Below are positions 25,831-34,537 of a stretch of DNA of 64,000 bases, one piece after another. Both the position numbers and the translations under genes were made by a program. Under the pieces are notes generated by a model that was not told where the DNA came from, ran no database searches, and was given only the letters and a program-made list of their open reading frames with translations. Origin of the DNA: an uncultured Paenibacillaceae bacterium (lineage in GTDB: Bacteria; Bacillota; Bacilli; Aneurinibacillales; Aneurinibacillaceae); assembly GCA_946478845.1 (NCBI GenBank), contig CAMLDI010000002.1, positions 62,001 through 126,000 on the forward strand. Reading direction: 5' to 3'. Every line of letters starts with the position of its first letter. The stretch's first letter is position 1.

Positions 25831-27240
25831 ATGAATTTCATGAAACGGGCTTTTCTTAGTGTAAAAGAACGAAAAATAAAGTCCCTTGTATTAATCGTTA
25901 TTTTCTTGATTATTTCTAACTTAATCCTGGCCGGTTTCTCCATTCAAACAGCCACGAAAAAAGCCAGTGATTTGGCCATTCAAAAACTGGGAAGTGATGT
26001 GACATTAAGTGTTGATCAACAAAAACTGCGGGAAAATGGTGTGGACCGTTCGGAAATGCCGTTTTTAACTGTAGATGAAGCGAGTAAGTTAAAAGGGTTA
26101 AATCATGTAAGTGGGTATAATTATATTTCTAGTTCAGTTGCTCTTGCTAATGGTTTTACTCCCATCACTACAGAGGAAGAAGAGGAATCCACCACTCAAA
26201 ATAATAATATAAAAGTTTTCGCTGGGCCTGGCGGGCAAAAAATGAATGCTGATGTCACTTTAAGTGGAGTTGTATACACAGATTTGCTGGATACCTTTAA
26301 TGATGGGACAGAAAAAATCCTTTCAGGACGAGCCCTCACTGAAGGGGATATTAATAAATCTGTGGCTATAATTGAAAAACAATTAGCGGATCATAATGAA
26401 TTAAAAGTTGGAAGCACCCTGCAAATTAAATCTGCAGATGAAGAGAAAAACCTGACCTTAACCATTGTAGGTATTTATGAAAATAGTGGAGAAGAAACAG
26501 ATTTAGGCATACCAGCTAATTTCTTGAATCCTGCAAATAAAATCTATGTGCCTTACACTGTTGCCAGCCAATTAAAAAATAACAATACAGAGGGAACCAT
26601 CGATCAGGCTGTTTATTATTTAGATTCACCGACCAATATGGAATCTTTCAAAGGAGAAGCAGCTAAAACAAATATTGATTTTGAAAAATATAAATTAGAT
26701 GCCAATGAAATGTTATATCAACAAATGATGGGGCCTATTGAAAATGTAGCTTCTTTCTCAAAACTAGTGGTTTATATCGTCGCGATAGCTGGGGCAGTCA
26801 TCCTGGGTTTAATCGTCTTTCTTTCTATAAAAGAACGGAGACAAGAAATGGGTATTTTATTATCCATTGGGGAAAGAAAAGGAAAATTGATGGGACAATT
26901 TGTTGTAGAAATGTTGATGATTGCAATTTTAGCACTGGGCTTATCTGTATTTACTGGCAATACAATATCTCAAAAAATTGGGGACACCTTACTGCAGAAC
27001 GAAATTAGCACGACCCAGGAGCAACAGCAAAACTCACCGAAAATGTTACGTATGGTCATGGGCTTTGGCGGACAACAAACGAAGGTAGAGGCTATTGACG
27101 AGATTGATGTAAGTGTAACTTTACAGGATGTAGGTAAGATGGGAACAATGGGAGTAGGAATCGTCCTTCTTTCTACCCTGATTCCTACCCTTTCTGTGTT
27201 GCGTTTAAGACCAAAAACCATTCTAACGAAAAATGAATAA
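25831..27240 (+). CDS. FtsX/MacB-type ABC transporter permease
   Basis: 469 residues from the ATG at 25831, with AAAGGAGG about 10 bases upstream. It has one N-terminal membrane helix (LVLIVIFLIISNLILAGF), a large extracytoplasmic MacB_PCD domain, and three C-terminal helices (VVYIVAIAGAVILGLIVFLS, MLMIAILALGLSVFTG and VGIVLLSTLIPTLSVL). Such permeases pair with an ATPase in lipoprotein, antimicrobial peptide or cell-wall hydrolase control rather than solute pumping. The ATPase gene follows after 13 bases. Confidence 0.88.
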   Translation: MNFMKRAFLSVKERKIKSLVLIVIFLIISNLILAGFSIQTATKKASDLAIQKLGSDVTLSVDQQKLRENGVDRSEMPFLTVDEASKLKGLNHVSGYNYISSSVALANGFTPITTEEEEESTTQNNNIKVFAGPGGQKMNADVTLSGVVYTDLLDTFNDGTEKILSGRALTEGDINKSVAIIEKQLADHNELKVGSTLQIKSADEEKNLTLTIVGIYENSGEETDLGIPANFLNPANKIYVPYTVASQLKNNNTEGTIDQAVYYLDSPTNMESFKGEAAKTNIDFEKYKLDANEMLYQQMMGPIENVASFSKLVVYIVAIAGAVILGLIVFLSIKERRQEMGILLSIGERKGKLMGQFVVEMLMIAILALGLSVFTGNTISQKIGDTLLQNEISTTQEQQQNSPKMLRMVMGFGGQQTKVEAIDEIDVSVTLQDVGKMGTMGVGIVLLSTLIPTLSVLRLRPKTILTKNE

Positions 27241-27253
27241 AGAAGGTGATTAT

Positions 27254-27943
27254 ATGAGTGCCATTCTAAAATTAGAAGATGTTTCTTACTATTACCATAG
27301 CGGTGGAAGAAAAGTAAATATATTAGACAAAGCCAATTTCACCTTTGAACGGGGAAAATTTTATACCATTGTAGGCCCATCAGGCTCAGGGAAAACCACA
27401 ACCTTAGCTCTCGCCAGCGGGTTAGATGCTCCAAGGGACGGGCATGTCTTATTTGATGAAAAAGATATAAAACGGATTGGACTGGATGCCTATCGTAACA
27501 AACATGTGTCTATTATTTTTCAGTCTTTTAATTTAATCACTTATATGACTGCATTACAAAATGTAGTAACAGCCATGGAAATTACAAAAGTAAAGGAAAA
27601 AAATAAGAAACAAAGGGCACTTGAATGGTTTAAGAAAGTTGGCTTAACAGAAGAAGAAGCCAAACGGAAAGTACTGCAGTTAAGTGGAGGACAACAACAG
27701 AGGGTCGCCATTGCCCGGGCTTTATCTTGCAATGTGGATTTGATATTAGCTGATGAACCCACAGGGAATCTAGATGAGCAAACGGCAAAAGAAATTGTCG
27801 CGATTTTTCAAGAGTTGGCCCATGAAAATAATAAATGTGTAATCGCTGTGACACATTCTCATGAAGTTGCGGAAAAATCCGATGTTATTATTCGGATGGA
27901 AAATGGGAAACTTGTAACTGAAGAGAAAATTTTCACTTCATAG
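27254..27943 (+). CDS. ABC transporter ATPase (LolD/MacB type)
   Basis: 229 residues from the ATG at 27254 (AAGGTG ribosome site). Walker A GPSGSGKTT, Q loop FQSFNLI, signature LSGGQQQRVAIARAL, Walker B LILADEPTGNLD and the switch His (VIAVTHSHEVAEKSD) are all present, so it is catalytically complete. It partners the preceding FtsX-type permease. The exported helical protein follows 24 bases later in the same operon. Confidence 0.92.
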   Translation: MSAILKLEDVSYYYHSGGRKVNILDKANFTFERGKFYTIVGPSGSGKTTTLALASGLDAPRDGHVLFDEKDIKRIGLDAYRNKHVSIIFQSFNLITYMTALQNVVTAMEITKVKEKNKKQRALEWFKKVGLTEEEAKRKVLQLSGGQQQRVAIARALSCNVDLILADEPTGNLDEQTAKEIVAIFQELAHENNKCVIAVTHSHEVAEKSDVIIRMENGKLVTEEKIFTS

Positions 27944-27967
27944 AGTGAAGAAAGGAAGGTTACAAGG

Positions 27968-28492
27968 GTGAAAAAGAAATTGTTAGCAGGAGCTTTAGTT
28001 TTAGCGGTGATGGTACCTACATCTGCCTTTGCTGCAAATTCGGTTACATCATTAGAATCTGTAGCACATAAAGCCCATCAATCAACTATGAATGGGGAGA
28101 AAGTGAAAGAAAGACAGGATCATTTAATGGATATTGTTAAGCAATACTCCCCTGAGCTTTCTGGTGATTTTCAAAAGGTTTTCGATGAGAGAAAACAAAT
28201 CATGGAGCAGTTTAGAGCAAAACATGATGAACTTAGAAAACAATTCAAAGAGATCCACACGAAACTGGAAAAAGGTGAAATCACCAAAGAACAGGCTAAA
28301 AAGGAAATGGAGAAGTTAGGATTTAAAAAAGAAAATTCAGTGAAAATTAAAAAACATTTTGAGCTTCGCAAGCAATTAAAAGAAGCGGTTGAAGGAAAAG
28401 ATACAGAAAAAGTAAAAAAAATTCTTCCCCAACTATTAACGCAAATGCAGGAAAGAAACAAACAGTTGAAGGAAGATTTCGCAAAAAAATAA
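27968..28492 (+). CDS. Exported helical protein, Spy/CpxP-like in style
   Basis: 174 residues from a GTG with GGAAGG upstream. It has a clean signal peptide (KKKLLAGALVLAVMVPTSAFA, cleavage after AFA), then an almost purely helical, highly charged chain rich in Lys, Glu and Gln (RKQIMEQFRAKHDELRKQFK, KLEKGEITKEQAKKEMEKLG). The KGEITKEQ turn resembles repeats of Spy-like or DUF2680-type proteins. It has no Cys and no lipobox. As the last gene of a kinase/ABC operon it could be a secreted chaperone or feedback sensor; this is inference from position and shape. Confidence 0.7.
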   Translation: MKKKLLAGALVLAVMVPTSAFAANSVTSLESVAHKAHQSTMNGEKVKERQDHLMDIVKQYSPELSGDFQKVFDERKQIMEQFRAKHDELRKQFKEIHTKLEKGEITKEQAKKEMEKLGFKKENSVKIKKHFELRKQLKEAVEGKDTEKVKKILPQLLTQMQERNKQLKEDFAKK

Positions 28493-28499
28493 ATTCTTT

Positions 28500-28535
28500 A
28501 AAAAGGCTGCCGAAGAAAAAATCGGCAGCCTTTTT
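28500..28535 (+). terminator. Terminator of the ABC operon
   Basis: Stem GGCTGCCGA / TCGGCAGCC flanked by A-run and T-run. Confidence 0.95.
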
Positions 28536-28557
28536 GTTGATTCATACACTTCATTTG

Positions 28558-28598
28558 TTGACCAATATACTCTAATTAAAGTAATATGGTCATATTAT
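28558..28598 (+). promoter_or_regulatory. Promoter and palindromic operator of the exporter-PadR operon
   Basis: TTGACC (28558-28563), an 18-base spacer, then TAATAT (28582-28587). Overlapping the -10 is the palindrome AATATG GT CATATT (28583-28596). PadR regulators commonly bind such AT-rich palindromes, and the PadR gene is the second gene of this operon, so autorepression is likely. Confidence 0.55.
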
Positions 28599-28620
28599 AA
28601 ATAGAAAGGGAGTGAGGAAC

Positions 28621-30186
28621 ATGTCAACCTTGTCAAAAAGGGGCCGTATACTCGTTATAATCGGTATGTTGTTAGGAATGTTGATGGCATCCCTGGATAA
28701 TACCATTGTTTCAACAGCAATGCCAACTGTTGTATCTCAATTAGGGGGATTAGAAATTTTTTCCTGGGTGTTTACAGCCTATTTATTAACATCCACGACG
28801 TTTATCCCTATCTTTGGGAAACTGGCTGATTTATATGGGAAGAAGTTATTTTATATGCTTGGGTTAGGGGTTTTTATTCTTGGTTCAGCCCTTTCCGCAA
28901 CTTCTCAAACCATGTTTCAATTGATTTTGTATCGTGCAGTGCAAGGGATTGGTGCAGCAGCCATGTTCCCCATAACTTTTGCCATGATTATGGAAGTGTT
29001 TCCTCCGGAAAAAAGAGGAAAAATGCAGGGCCTATTTTCTGCTGTATTCGGGATTTCTGCGGTAGCTGGCCCAACTTTAGGTGCTTATTTTACAGATTAT
29101 ATGTCCTGGCACTGGATTTTCCTCATTAATGTTCCTTTTGGATTCTTAGCATTGTTATTTATTGGGGCTTACTATAAAGAAGCATCCCGGGAAAAACGTA
29201 AGGTAGTGATCGATTATGCAGGGGCATTTACCCTTTCTCTCGCCATTGTTTCCTTAATTTTAGGTTTGGTCATGGGGGGGAAGGAGTTTTCCTGGGATTC
29301 CTGGCAAATTCTCTCCATGTTAATCGGTTCTGGTTTATTGCTTGCCCTGTTCTTCTGGATTGAAGCTAAAGCAAAAGAGCCAATTATTCCCCTACCTCTA
29401 TTTAATAAAGGGGTTACTTCTGCTACCTTTTCTTCCTTTTTTCAAGGAGTAATTATGATTGCTGCATCTTCCTATATCCCTTTATTTATTCAGGGGGTTA
29501 TTGGCGGTTCAGCTTCCAATGCAGGAAATTTGTTAACGCCCATGATGCTTTCTTTGGTAGTTGGTTCGACAATTGGTGGGATGATGATGGGGAAAATTTC
29601 CTTTCGTCCCATTATGATTGTTGCAAGCTTAGTGATGGCTCTGGGAACCTTTTTATTATCCCGTATTGATATGAATACCACCAATGCTTATATGGTTATG
29701 TCTATGATTGTGCTTGGCCTTGGCCTTGGACCTTTAATGCCTGTTACCATGATGTTAACCCAGGTTTCTGTGGGTCCAAAAAATATTGGTGTAGGTACAT
29801 CCTTAGTTGCTTTTTTCCGAAATATTGGGATGGCACTGGGGGTTAGTATTCTCGGTGTCATTGTAAATAACCGTTTAGCTGATACCCTAACCGAAACCTT
29901 GGGGAAAATGGCAGGCCAGTTTGGCGACAATCAGGATGCACAGGTCTTATTCTCTGACAAGGCAAAAGCGATGATCCCACCTTCTGTGTTTCAAAAACTG
30001 CAGGAGGGGTTAGGCAATGCCATTGCTGATGTGTTCCTTGTTTGTATTGGTATTGCAGGAATCCTATTCTTACTCGCGTTCCTAGCTGGAAAAGCCCGAT
30101 TGGTGAAAAAAGAAGGGCAGGGGATTCACCAGGAGAAGCAAGGAAAAGAAGCCACTCCCGTTATGGTAGAGGCGGCGAGAGAGTAA
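28621..30186 (+). CDS. DHA2-family multidrug exporter (14 TM)
   Basis: 521 residues from the ATG at 28621 (ribosome site GGGAGTGAGG). EmrB/QacA-like proton-driven exporter with about 14 membrane segments. Signatures are LDNTIVSTAMPTVVSQLGG in TM1, WVFTAYLLTSTTFIPIFGKL in TM2, LYGKKLFYMLG, LYRAVQGIGAAAMFP, and SGVAGPTLG-like motif C (FGISAVAGPTLGAYF). The C-terminal tail is charged and cytoplasmic. It shares a transcript with the PadR regulator 13 bases downstream. Confidence 0.9.
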   Translation: MSTLSKRGRILVIIGMLLGMLMASLDNTIVSTAMPTVVSQLGGLEIFSWVFTAYLLTSTTFIPIFGKLADLYGKKLFYMLGLGVFILGSALSATSQTMFQLILYRAVQGIGAAAMFPITFAMIMEVFPPEKRGKMQGLFSAVFGISAVAGPTLGAYFTDYMSWHWIFLINVPFGFLALLFIGAYYKEASREKRKVVIDYAGAFTLSLAIVSLILGLVMGGKEFSWDSWQILSMLIGSGLLLALFFWIEAKAKEPIIPLPLFNKGVTSATFSSFFQGVIMIAASSYIPLFIQGVIGGSASNAGNLLTPMMLSLVVGSTIGGMMMGKISFRPIMIVASLVMALGTFLLSRIDMNTTNAYMVMSMIVLGLGLGPLMPVTMMLTQVSVGPKNIGVGTSLVAFFRNIGMALGVSILGVIVNNRLADTLTETLGKMAGQFGDNQDAQVLFSDKAKAMIPPSVFQKLQEGLGNAIADVFLVCIGIAGILFLLAFLAGKARLVKKEGQGIHQEKQGKEATPVMVEAARE

Positions 30187-30199
30187 GGATGGATGACGA

Positions 30200-30724
30200 T
30201 TGTTACAATTAATTATTCTTGGTTTGTTATATGATAAAGATTTGCATCCTTATGAAGTGATGCAAATTATGAAATCTCGATTGATGGAAAATTACATTAA
30301 AATCAATTATGGGACCCTGTATTATAATGTGGAACAACTTTATAAACGGGGAGATATTGCGATTAAAGAAGTGGTTCATGATGAAAAGAGACCGGATAAA
30401 ACCATTTACACCATAACCCCTCAGGGCAGGGAGCGTTTTACCCAGCTTTTGCACAAACAATTTTTGGACCGCACACCTTTACATCATCCCTTATATCCTG
30501 CTTTAATGTTTACCCATTACGCCGATCGAAATGTTGTAAAGGCAGCTCTGGAAAAAAGAAAGGTTAGATTTGAAGAATATATTCAACAACTTCAGGGGAT
30601 CATGGAGGAATTTGGTAACAAAGTCTCCTGGGGTACCTTACATATTATGAAAAATGGGATGATGCATAAGGAAACAGAATTAGCCTGGATTAATGAATTC
30701 CTAAAAGAATTAAATGAGAAATAA
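30200..30724 (+). CDS. PadR-family transcriptional regulator
   Basis: 174 residues from a TTG with AAGGATGG upstream. N-terminal winged helix LIILGLLYDKDLHPYEVMQ, with recognition part NYGTLYYNVEQLYKRGD and wing DEKRPDKTIYTITPQGRE. The C-terminal Vir-like helical domain (RKVRFEEYIQQLQGIMEE) is present, as in the subgroup with long C-termini. Encoded right after an exporter, it probably represses the operon in the absence of a drug-like ligand. Confidence 0.88.
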   Translation: MLQLIILGLLYDKDLHPYEVMQIMKSRLMENYIKINYGTLYYNVEQLYKRGDIAIKEVVHDEKRPDKTIYTITPQGRERFTQLLHKQFLDRTPLHHPLYPALMFTHYADRNVVKAALEKRKVRFEEYIQQLQGIMEEFGNKVSWGTLHIMKNGMMHKETELAWINEFLKELNEK

Positions 30725-30731
30725 GCTATTA

Positions 30732-30740
30732 TGCTATAAT
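30732..30740 (+). promoter_or_regulatory. Extended -10 promoter of aguA
   Basis: TGCTATAAT, with the TGn extension, 36 bases before the aguA ATG. No good -35 is visible, which is common for extended -10 promoters. Confidence 0.5.
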
Positions 30741-30775
30741 ATTGTGCGGAAATGTGATAAGAGAGGGGTTAATGA

Positions 30776-31807
30776 ATGGTTCCGAAAGATTTAAACTACA
30801 AGATGCCTGCAGAATGGGAAAAACATGAATATACAATTATGGAATGGCCTGTCCAGGATGCCATGGTTTGGCCAGATAATTATAAAGAAGTTTGTGAAGG
30901 GTATGCCCGTGTGGCCAATGCTATATCAGCGTTTGAACCGGTTTTGATGCTTGTAAATCCAGCATCTTATGATGAAGCGAGAACCTTATGTAACGCCCGT
31001 GTAGAATTACTGGCTATGGATTTTAATGATTCTTGGAGCAGGGATAATGGCCCTACCTTTTTATTGAATGATAAAGGGGAAAGAGCCGGTGTGAATTGGA
31101 ATTTTAATGCCTGGGGAGAAAAGTATGGTCCCTGGGATTTAGATGATACTATTGCCCCCCGTTTGCTCAAGGGGTTAGGGGTTCCTTGTTTTGACGCACT
31201 CTTTATTTTAGAAGGGGGATCCATTCATACTGATGGGGAAGGAACTCTTCTTACAACAGAAGAATGTTTGCTTAACCCTAATCGAAATTCAGACCTTTCA
31301 AAAGAAGAGATTGAAGAATTATTGCGCCAGTATTTAAATATAGAGAAAGTGATTTGGCTTAAAAGAGGATTAGACGGGGATGAAACCGATGGGCATATTG
31401 ATAATATTGCCTGTTTTGCCCGTCCGGGAGCCATTATCATGCAAACCTGTTCTGACCCATCAGATCCAAACTATGAAATTACCCGGGAAAATCTTGAGAT
31501 TTTAAACAATGCCACCGATGCAAAAGGTCGCAAATTAGAGATTATTACTATTGAACAACCACCAAGAATGGAATATCGGGATAGCCGTTTGACTTTAAGC
31601 TATTTGAATTTTTATTTTGTAAATAATGGAATTGTCCTGCCTGTTTTTGGGGGAGAATGTGAAGAAGCAGATCAGAAAGCCAGGGAAATATTGAAAGCAA
31701 CGTATCCCAACAGAGAAGTTGTTATGGTACCTAGCCTTTCCATTGTAAAAGAAGGCGGCAATATTCATTGCATTACCCAACAAATGCCTGCGAAAAAGAA
31801 CCTGTAA
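30776..31807 (+). CDS. aguA: Agmatine deiminase
   Basis: 343 residues. Hydrolyses agmatine to N-carbamoylputrescine and ammonia. Family markers are MPAEWEKHEYTIMEWP at the N-terminus, SWSRDNGPTFL, NFNAWGEKYGPWDLD, EGGSIHTDGEGTLLTT, GLDGDETDGHIDN and the catalytic Cys in EGGNIHCITQQMP near the C-terminus. It is followed after 12 bases by aguB, giving the complete agmatine-to-putrescine route. Ribosome site GAGAGGGG. Confidence 0.96.
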   Translation: MVPKDLNYKMPAEWEKHEYTIMEWPVQDAMVWPDNYKEVCEGYARVANAISAFEPVLMLVNPASYDEARTLCNARVELLAMDFNDSWSRDNGPTFLLNDKGERAGVNWNFNAWGEKYGPWDLDDTIAPRLLKGLGVPCFDALFILEGGSIHTDGEGTLLTTEECLLNPNRNSDLSKEEIEELLRQYLNIEKVIWLKRGLDGDETDGHIDNIACFARPGAIIMQTCSDPSDPNYEITRENLEILNNATDAKGRKLEIITIEQPPRMEYRDSRLTLSYLNFYFVNNGIVLPVFGGECEEADQKAREILKATYPNREVVMVPSLSIVKEGGNIHCITQQMPAKKNL

Positions 31808-31819
31808 GGAGGTGCCTTT

Positions 31820-32710
31820 ATGCGGAAAGTGAAAGTTGCAGCAACCCAGATGAGTTGTTCCTATTCCATTGAAGAAAATATTACTAAAGGGGAAAAAATG
31901 GTGCGGGAAGCGGCGGTACAGGGAGCCCAAATCATTTTGATCCAAGAGTTGTTTGAGACTCCTTACTTCTGTCAGAAGGAAAAGTCCGAGTTTTATGTGT
32001 ATGCCACAGAAGTAGAAAAAAACAGGGCCATTCAACATTTTAAAGAGATTGCCAAGGAATTGGGCGTGGTTCTTCCTATTAGTTTCTATGAGAAGAAAAA
32101 CAATGCCCGTTATAATTCATTAGCTGTGATTGATGCAGATGGGGAAATCCTCGGGGTATACCGTAAAAGCCATATCCCTGATGGCCCTGGATATGAAGAA
32201 AAGTTCTACTTTAATCCTGGAGATACAGGGTTTAAAGTATGGGATACAAAGTATGCGAAAATTGGCGTGGGCATCTGCTGGGACCAATGGTATCCGGAAG
32301 CAGCCCGTTGCATGGTATTGGAAGGGGCAGAACTCCTTTTCTACCCAACAGCAATTGGCTCTGAACCACAGGACGGGAACATTGATTCTAAAGACCACTG
32401 GCAGCGTTGCATGATTGGCCATGCAGCTTCCAATCTGGTTCCTGTGGTTGCCTCTAACCGGGTAGGGTTAGAAGAAATCGATGATTCGAGCATTACCTTC
32501 TACGGGTCATCCTTCATTGCAGACCAAACGGGGGAAAAAGTAGCCGAAGCTGATCGAACTGAAGAAACCATTCTCCTAGCTGAATTTGACCTGGATCAAA
32601 TTGAAACCATGCGCATTGAATGGGGCATCTTTCGGGATCGTCGCCCTGATTTATATCAGGCCATTTTGACCTATGATGGGGTACAGAAAAAAAATAAGTT
32701 TGAGAATTAG
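31820..32710 (+). CDS. aguB: N-carbamoylputrescine amidohydrolase
   Basis: 296 residues of the nitrilase superfamily. Removes the carbamoyl group to yield putrescine. The catalytic triad is visible: Glu in LIQELFETPYF, Lys in YRKSHIPDGPGY, and Cys in GVGICWDQWYPEAAR. The YxEKFYFNPGDTGF-like stretch (YEEKFYFNPGDTGF) is typical of plant-type and bacterial AguB. Ribosome site AAGGAGG. A terminator follows. Confidence 0.96.
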   Translation: MRKVKVAATQMSCSYSIEENITKGEKMVREAAVQGAQIILIQELFETPYFCQKEKSEFYVYATEVEKNRAIQHFKEIAKELGVVLPISFYEKKNNARYNSLAVIDADGEILGVYRKSHIPDGPGYEEKFYFNPGDTGFKVWDTKYAKIGVGICWDQWYPEAARCMVLEGAELLFYPTAIGSEPQDGNIDSKDHWQRCMIGHAASNLVPVVASNRVGLEEIDDSSITFYGSSFIADQTGEKVAEADRTEETILLAEFDLDQIETMRIEWGIFRDRRPDLYQAILTYDGVQKKNKFEN

Positions 32711-32714
32711 GAAT

Positions 32715-32741
32715 GGCCACCTGCGGGTGGCCTATTTTTTA
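32715..32741 (+). terminator. Terminator of aguAB
   Basis: Stem GGCCACC / GGTGGCC followed by TATTTTTT. Confidence 0.85.
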
Positions 32742-32916
32742 TCTTATTTACCATGGTTATATAAGCAGTATGAATTTTTAATGAACTCCCTTTTTGCTAG
32801 TACAAAAAATAAAATTTCAAGTCAGAATGATTTTAGAAATTATTTTTGTGTTATTATTAATAGATTTCGTTAAGTACTATAGGTTTAAAATAATATAAAA
32901 TCGATGAGAGGCTCTT

Positions 32917-33228
32917 ATGAAAATTATTGATAAAATTGTTTGGATTGTTGTTTTGTGTATGTTAGTCTTTGGAACTTGGCAAGTTTTTGTGAAAGAACCC
33001 AAAGCAAAAGTAGCTCAGGAGGAACTCCTTAAGGAGTTTAAAAAAATTGAGCATCCTACACATACAAAAGAAGTTAGTTTTTCGAGTACTCGCAAAACAA
33101 GTCAAGCTATAGTAAGTGCAAAATTGGAGATTTCCCGTTCTTATGTTTCCAGGATTGAGAAAAGAGCATTATTGAAATTGTTTCATGAATTTTATCGGAA
33201 GAATGGCAATGGAGCCATTAGCAAATAA
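32917..33228 (+). CDS. Chimeric small membrane protein ending in a sigma-K-like DNA-binding tail
   Basis: 103 residues. Residues 1-65: one membrane helix (IVWIVVLCMLVFGTWQVFV) and a soluble stretch (KVAQEELLKEFKKIEHP), in the manner of small Bacillales membrane proteins. From about residue 70 the chain becomes AKLEISRSYVSRIEKRALLK, then LFHEFYRKNG, which is nearly the C-terminal region 4.2 helix-turn-helix of the sporulation factor sigma-K (family form SRSYVSRIEKRAL-x-K-x-FHEFYR). No core-binding region 2 is present, so it is not a sigma factor. Likely a gene fusion by illegitimate recombination; expression is unproven, and the GAGAGGC ribosome site is modest. Confidence 0.65.
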   Translation: MKIIDKIVWIVVLCMLVFGTWQVFVKEPKAKVAQEELLKEFKKIEHPTHTKEVSFSSTRKTSQAIVSAKLEISRSYVSRIEKRALLKLFHEFYRKNGNGAISK

Positions 33229-33560
33229 AGAAAGATCATAAACCTCTCCTATTGATTTACAGCCTTTTTATTTAAAATTGAACAAAATGACATAACTTAC
33301 TCATAATTATTTTGGAAAAATCGAGTAAAATATGGTATATTATTACATAACTTTTTTATTTTTCCACTTCCGTTTTATAATTTACTTTTCCCCTGTCTCT
33401 TTAGTGGATGGCAGGGGTTTTTCCTAAAAATAAAACAAAAATAAAAAAAACATTTTCTATTTCTATTACTGTTACATTTTTATTAATGACTGTAATTACA
33501 ATGATAATAATTAACTATAATTAGTTCTTGATGCTGCAATAATTTTGTTAAATAACAATT
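33229..33560. other. AT-rich intergenic region left of the sorC-trp island
   Basis: 332 bases without a gene. It contains TTGGAA (33312-33317) and TATATT (33336-33341) with an 18-base spacer, a possible rightward promoter, then the hairpin at 33390-33417 with a T-run. Together these would give only a short RNA of roughly 75 bases. The part right of the hairpin (33423-33560) is extremely AT-rich, with small imperfect inverted repeats only. Confidence 0.4.
33390..33422 (+). repeat. Left copy of an inverted hairpin repeat, also a terminator
   Basis: 28-base element (33390-33417) with CCCCTG and CAGGGG ends and a 16-base loop containing TCTTTAGTGG, followed by TTTTT. Its sequence matches the reverse complement of the hairpin at 38221-38247 at 24 of 27 aligned bases. 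As a plus-strand terminator it would stop transcription from the left. Confidence 0.7.
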
Positions 33561-34523
33561 TTATGATGAATGATGCCAGGATAATATATTTTTCGCTGTT
33601 GATAAATCCGTTACAAGCACATCAATCCAACCTCCACGTAGGGTGGCACCAATGGCCGCAACTTTTTCTTTACCACTAGCAAAGGCAATAACATTTTTGA
33701 TGTTTCTTAATTCACTTACAGACAACCCAATCATTCTTGATTCCTCATCATAAGAAATAACGCTTCCGTTCTCATCAAGAAATGATGTACATAAGTTTGC
33801 AACAGCCCCTTTTTCCCTCATTTTAAGAATATCCCCTTGATTAAAATAACCCGATTTTACAATCATCGACTCTTCCGATACTTGTCCAATCCCAATTAAG
33901 GCAACGGTTGCTTCCCTAGCTAATTTCATCACTTCTGATATTTCTTGTTCAGCCATAATCATATCTCTTGTTTGTTTAGAGGCTACGATGGCAGGCGAAT
34001 TTAGTAGATAATATTTAGATTTCAATTTTTCACCGTATAGCTTCACATTGTAGTTTGCGTGCCATAAAGTGCCTTTGGCTCCCCATCCGCCAATAAGGGA
34101 AACGCATTTCATATTTTTCCTTGGTAGGAAATTTAATTCCCTCCCAACTGCAGCAACACTTTTCCCTGCCATGATTCCAATGACATCTTGATTTTTTAAG
34201 GAAGCATCTAAGAATGCTGCACCCGTTCTGGCTAAATGAAGGTCAATAAGTTGTTGATCTGCATCTGGTACATGAATAATAACCACATTCTTAATATCAA
34301 ATGTCTCCATAATGGCACGTTCATACTGTTGTTCCTCAGAATACGGATTTCTTATTGTAATCTGTACAATTCCTTCTGATCTCGCCGTACTTAACATTCG
34401 ACTAATTTGTGGGCGAGAAATACCAAGTTGGTCTGCAATTTCCTTTTGATTCAATCCATCCATGTAATATAAAGTACTTACCTTTACAAGCAACCTTATT
34501 TTTTCTTCTACGATATCTGCCAT
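33561..34523 (-). CDS. SorC/DeoR-type transcriptional regulator
   Basis: 320 residues. The N-terminal helix-turn-helix (LYYMDGLNQKEIADQLGISR then PQISRMLSTA) is followed by a SorC-family effector domain (GIMAGKSVAAVGREL, VSLIGGWGAKG, LIGIGQVSE, VIAFASGKEKVAAIGATLRG) that in known members binds a phosphorylated sugar. The best-studied relative is B. subtilis DeoR. It is divergent from trpB, and palindromic sites between them match a DeoR-like pattern, so it likely controls trpB-trpA and itself. The effector here cannot be told. Confidence 0.88.
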   Translation of the reverse strand: MADIVEEKIRLLVKVSTLYYMDGLNQKEIADQLGISRPQISRMLSTARSEGIVQITIRNPYSEEQQYERAIMETFDIKNVVIIHVPDADQQLIDLHLARTGAAFLDASLKNQDVIGIMAGKSVAAVGRELNFLPRKNMKCVSLIGGWGAKGTLWHANYNVKLYGEKLKSKYYLLNSPAIVASKQTRDMIMAEQEISEVMKLAREATVALIGIGQVSEESMIVKSGYFNQGDILKMREKGAVANLCTSFLDENGSVISYDEESRMIGLSVSELRNIKNVIAFASGKEKVAAIGATLRGGWIDVLVTDLSTAKNILSWHHSS

Positions 34524-34537
34524 ATTTTATCCCTTTC

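Noticed and set aside
31595..32038. 147-codon minus-strand frame across aguA and aguB
   Set aside because: Both plus-strand genes are complete with catalytic residues. The antisense product is rich in Phe and has no recognised domain.
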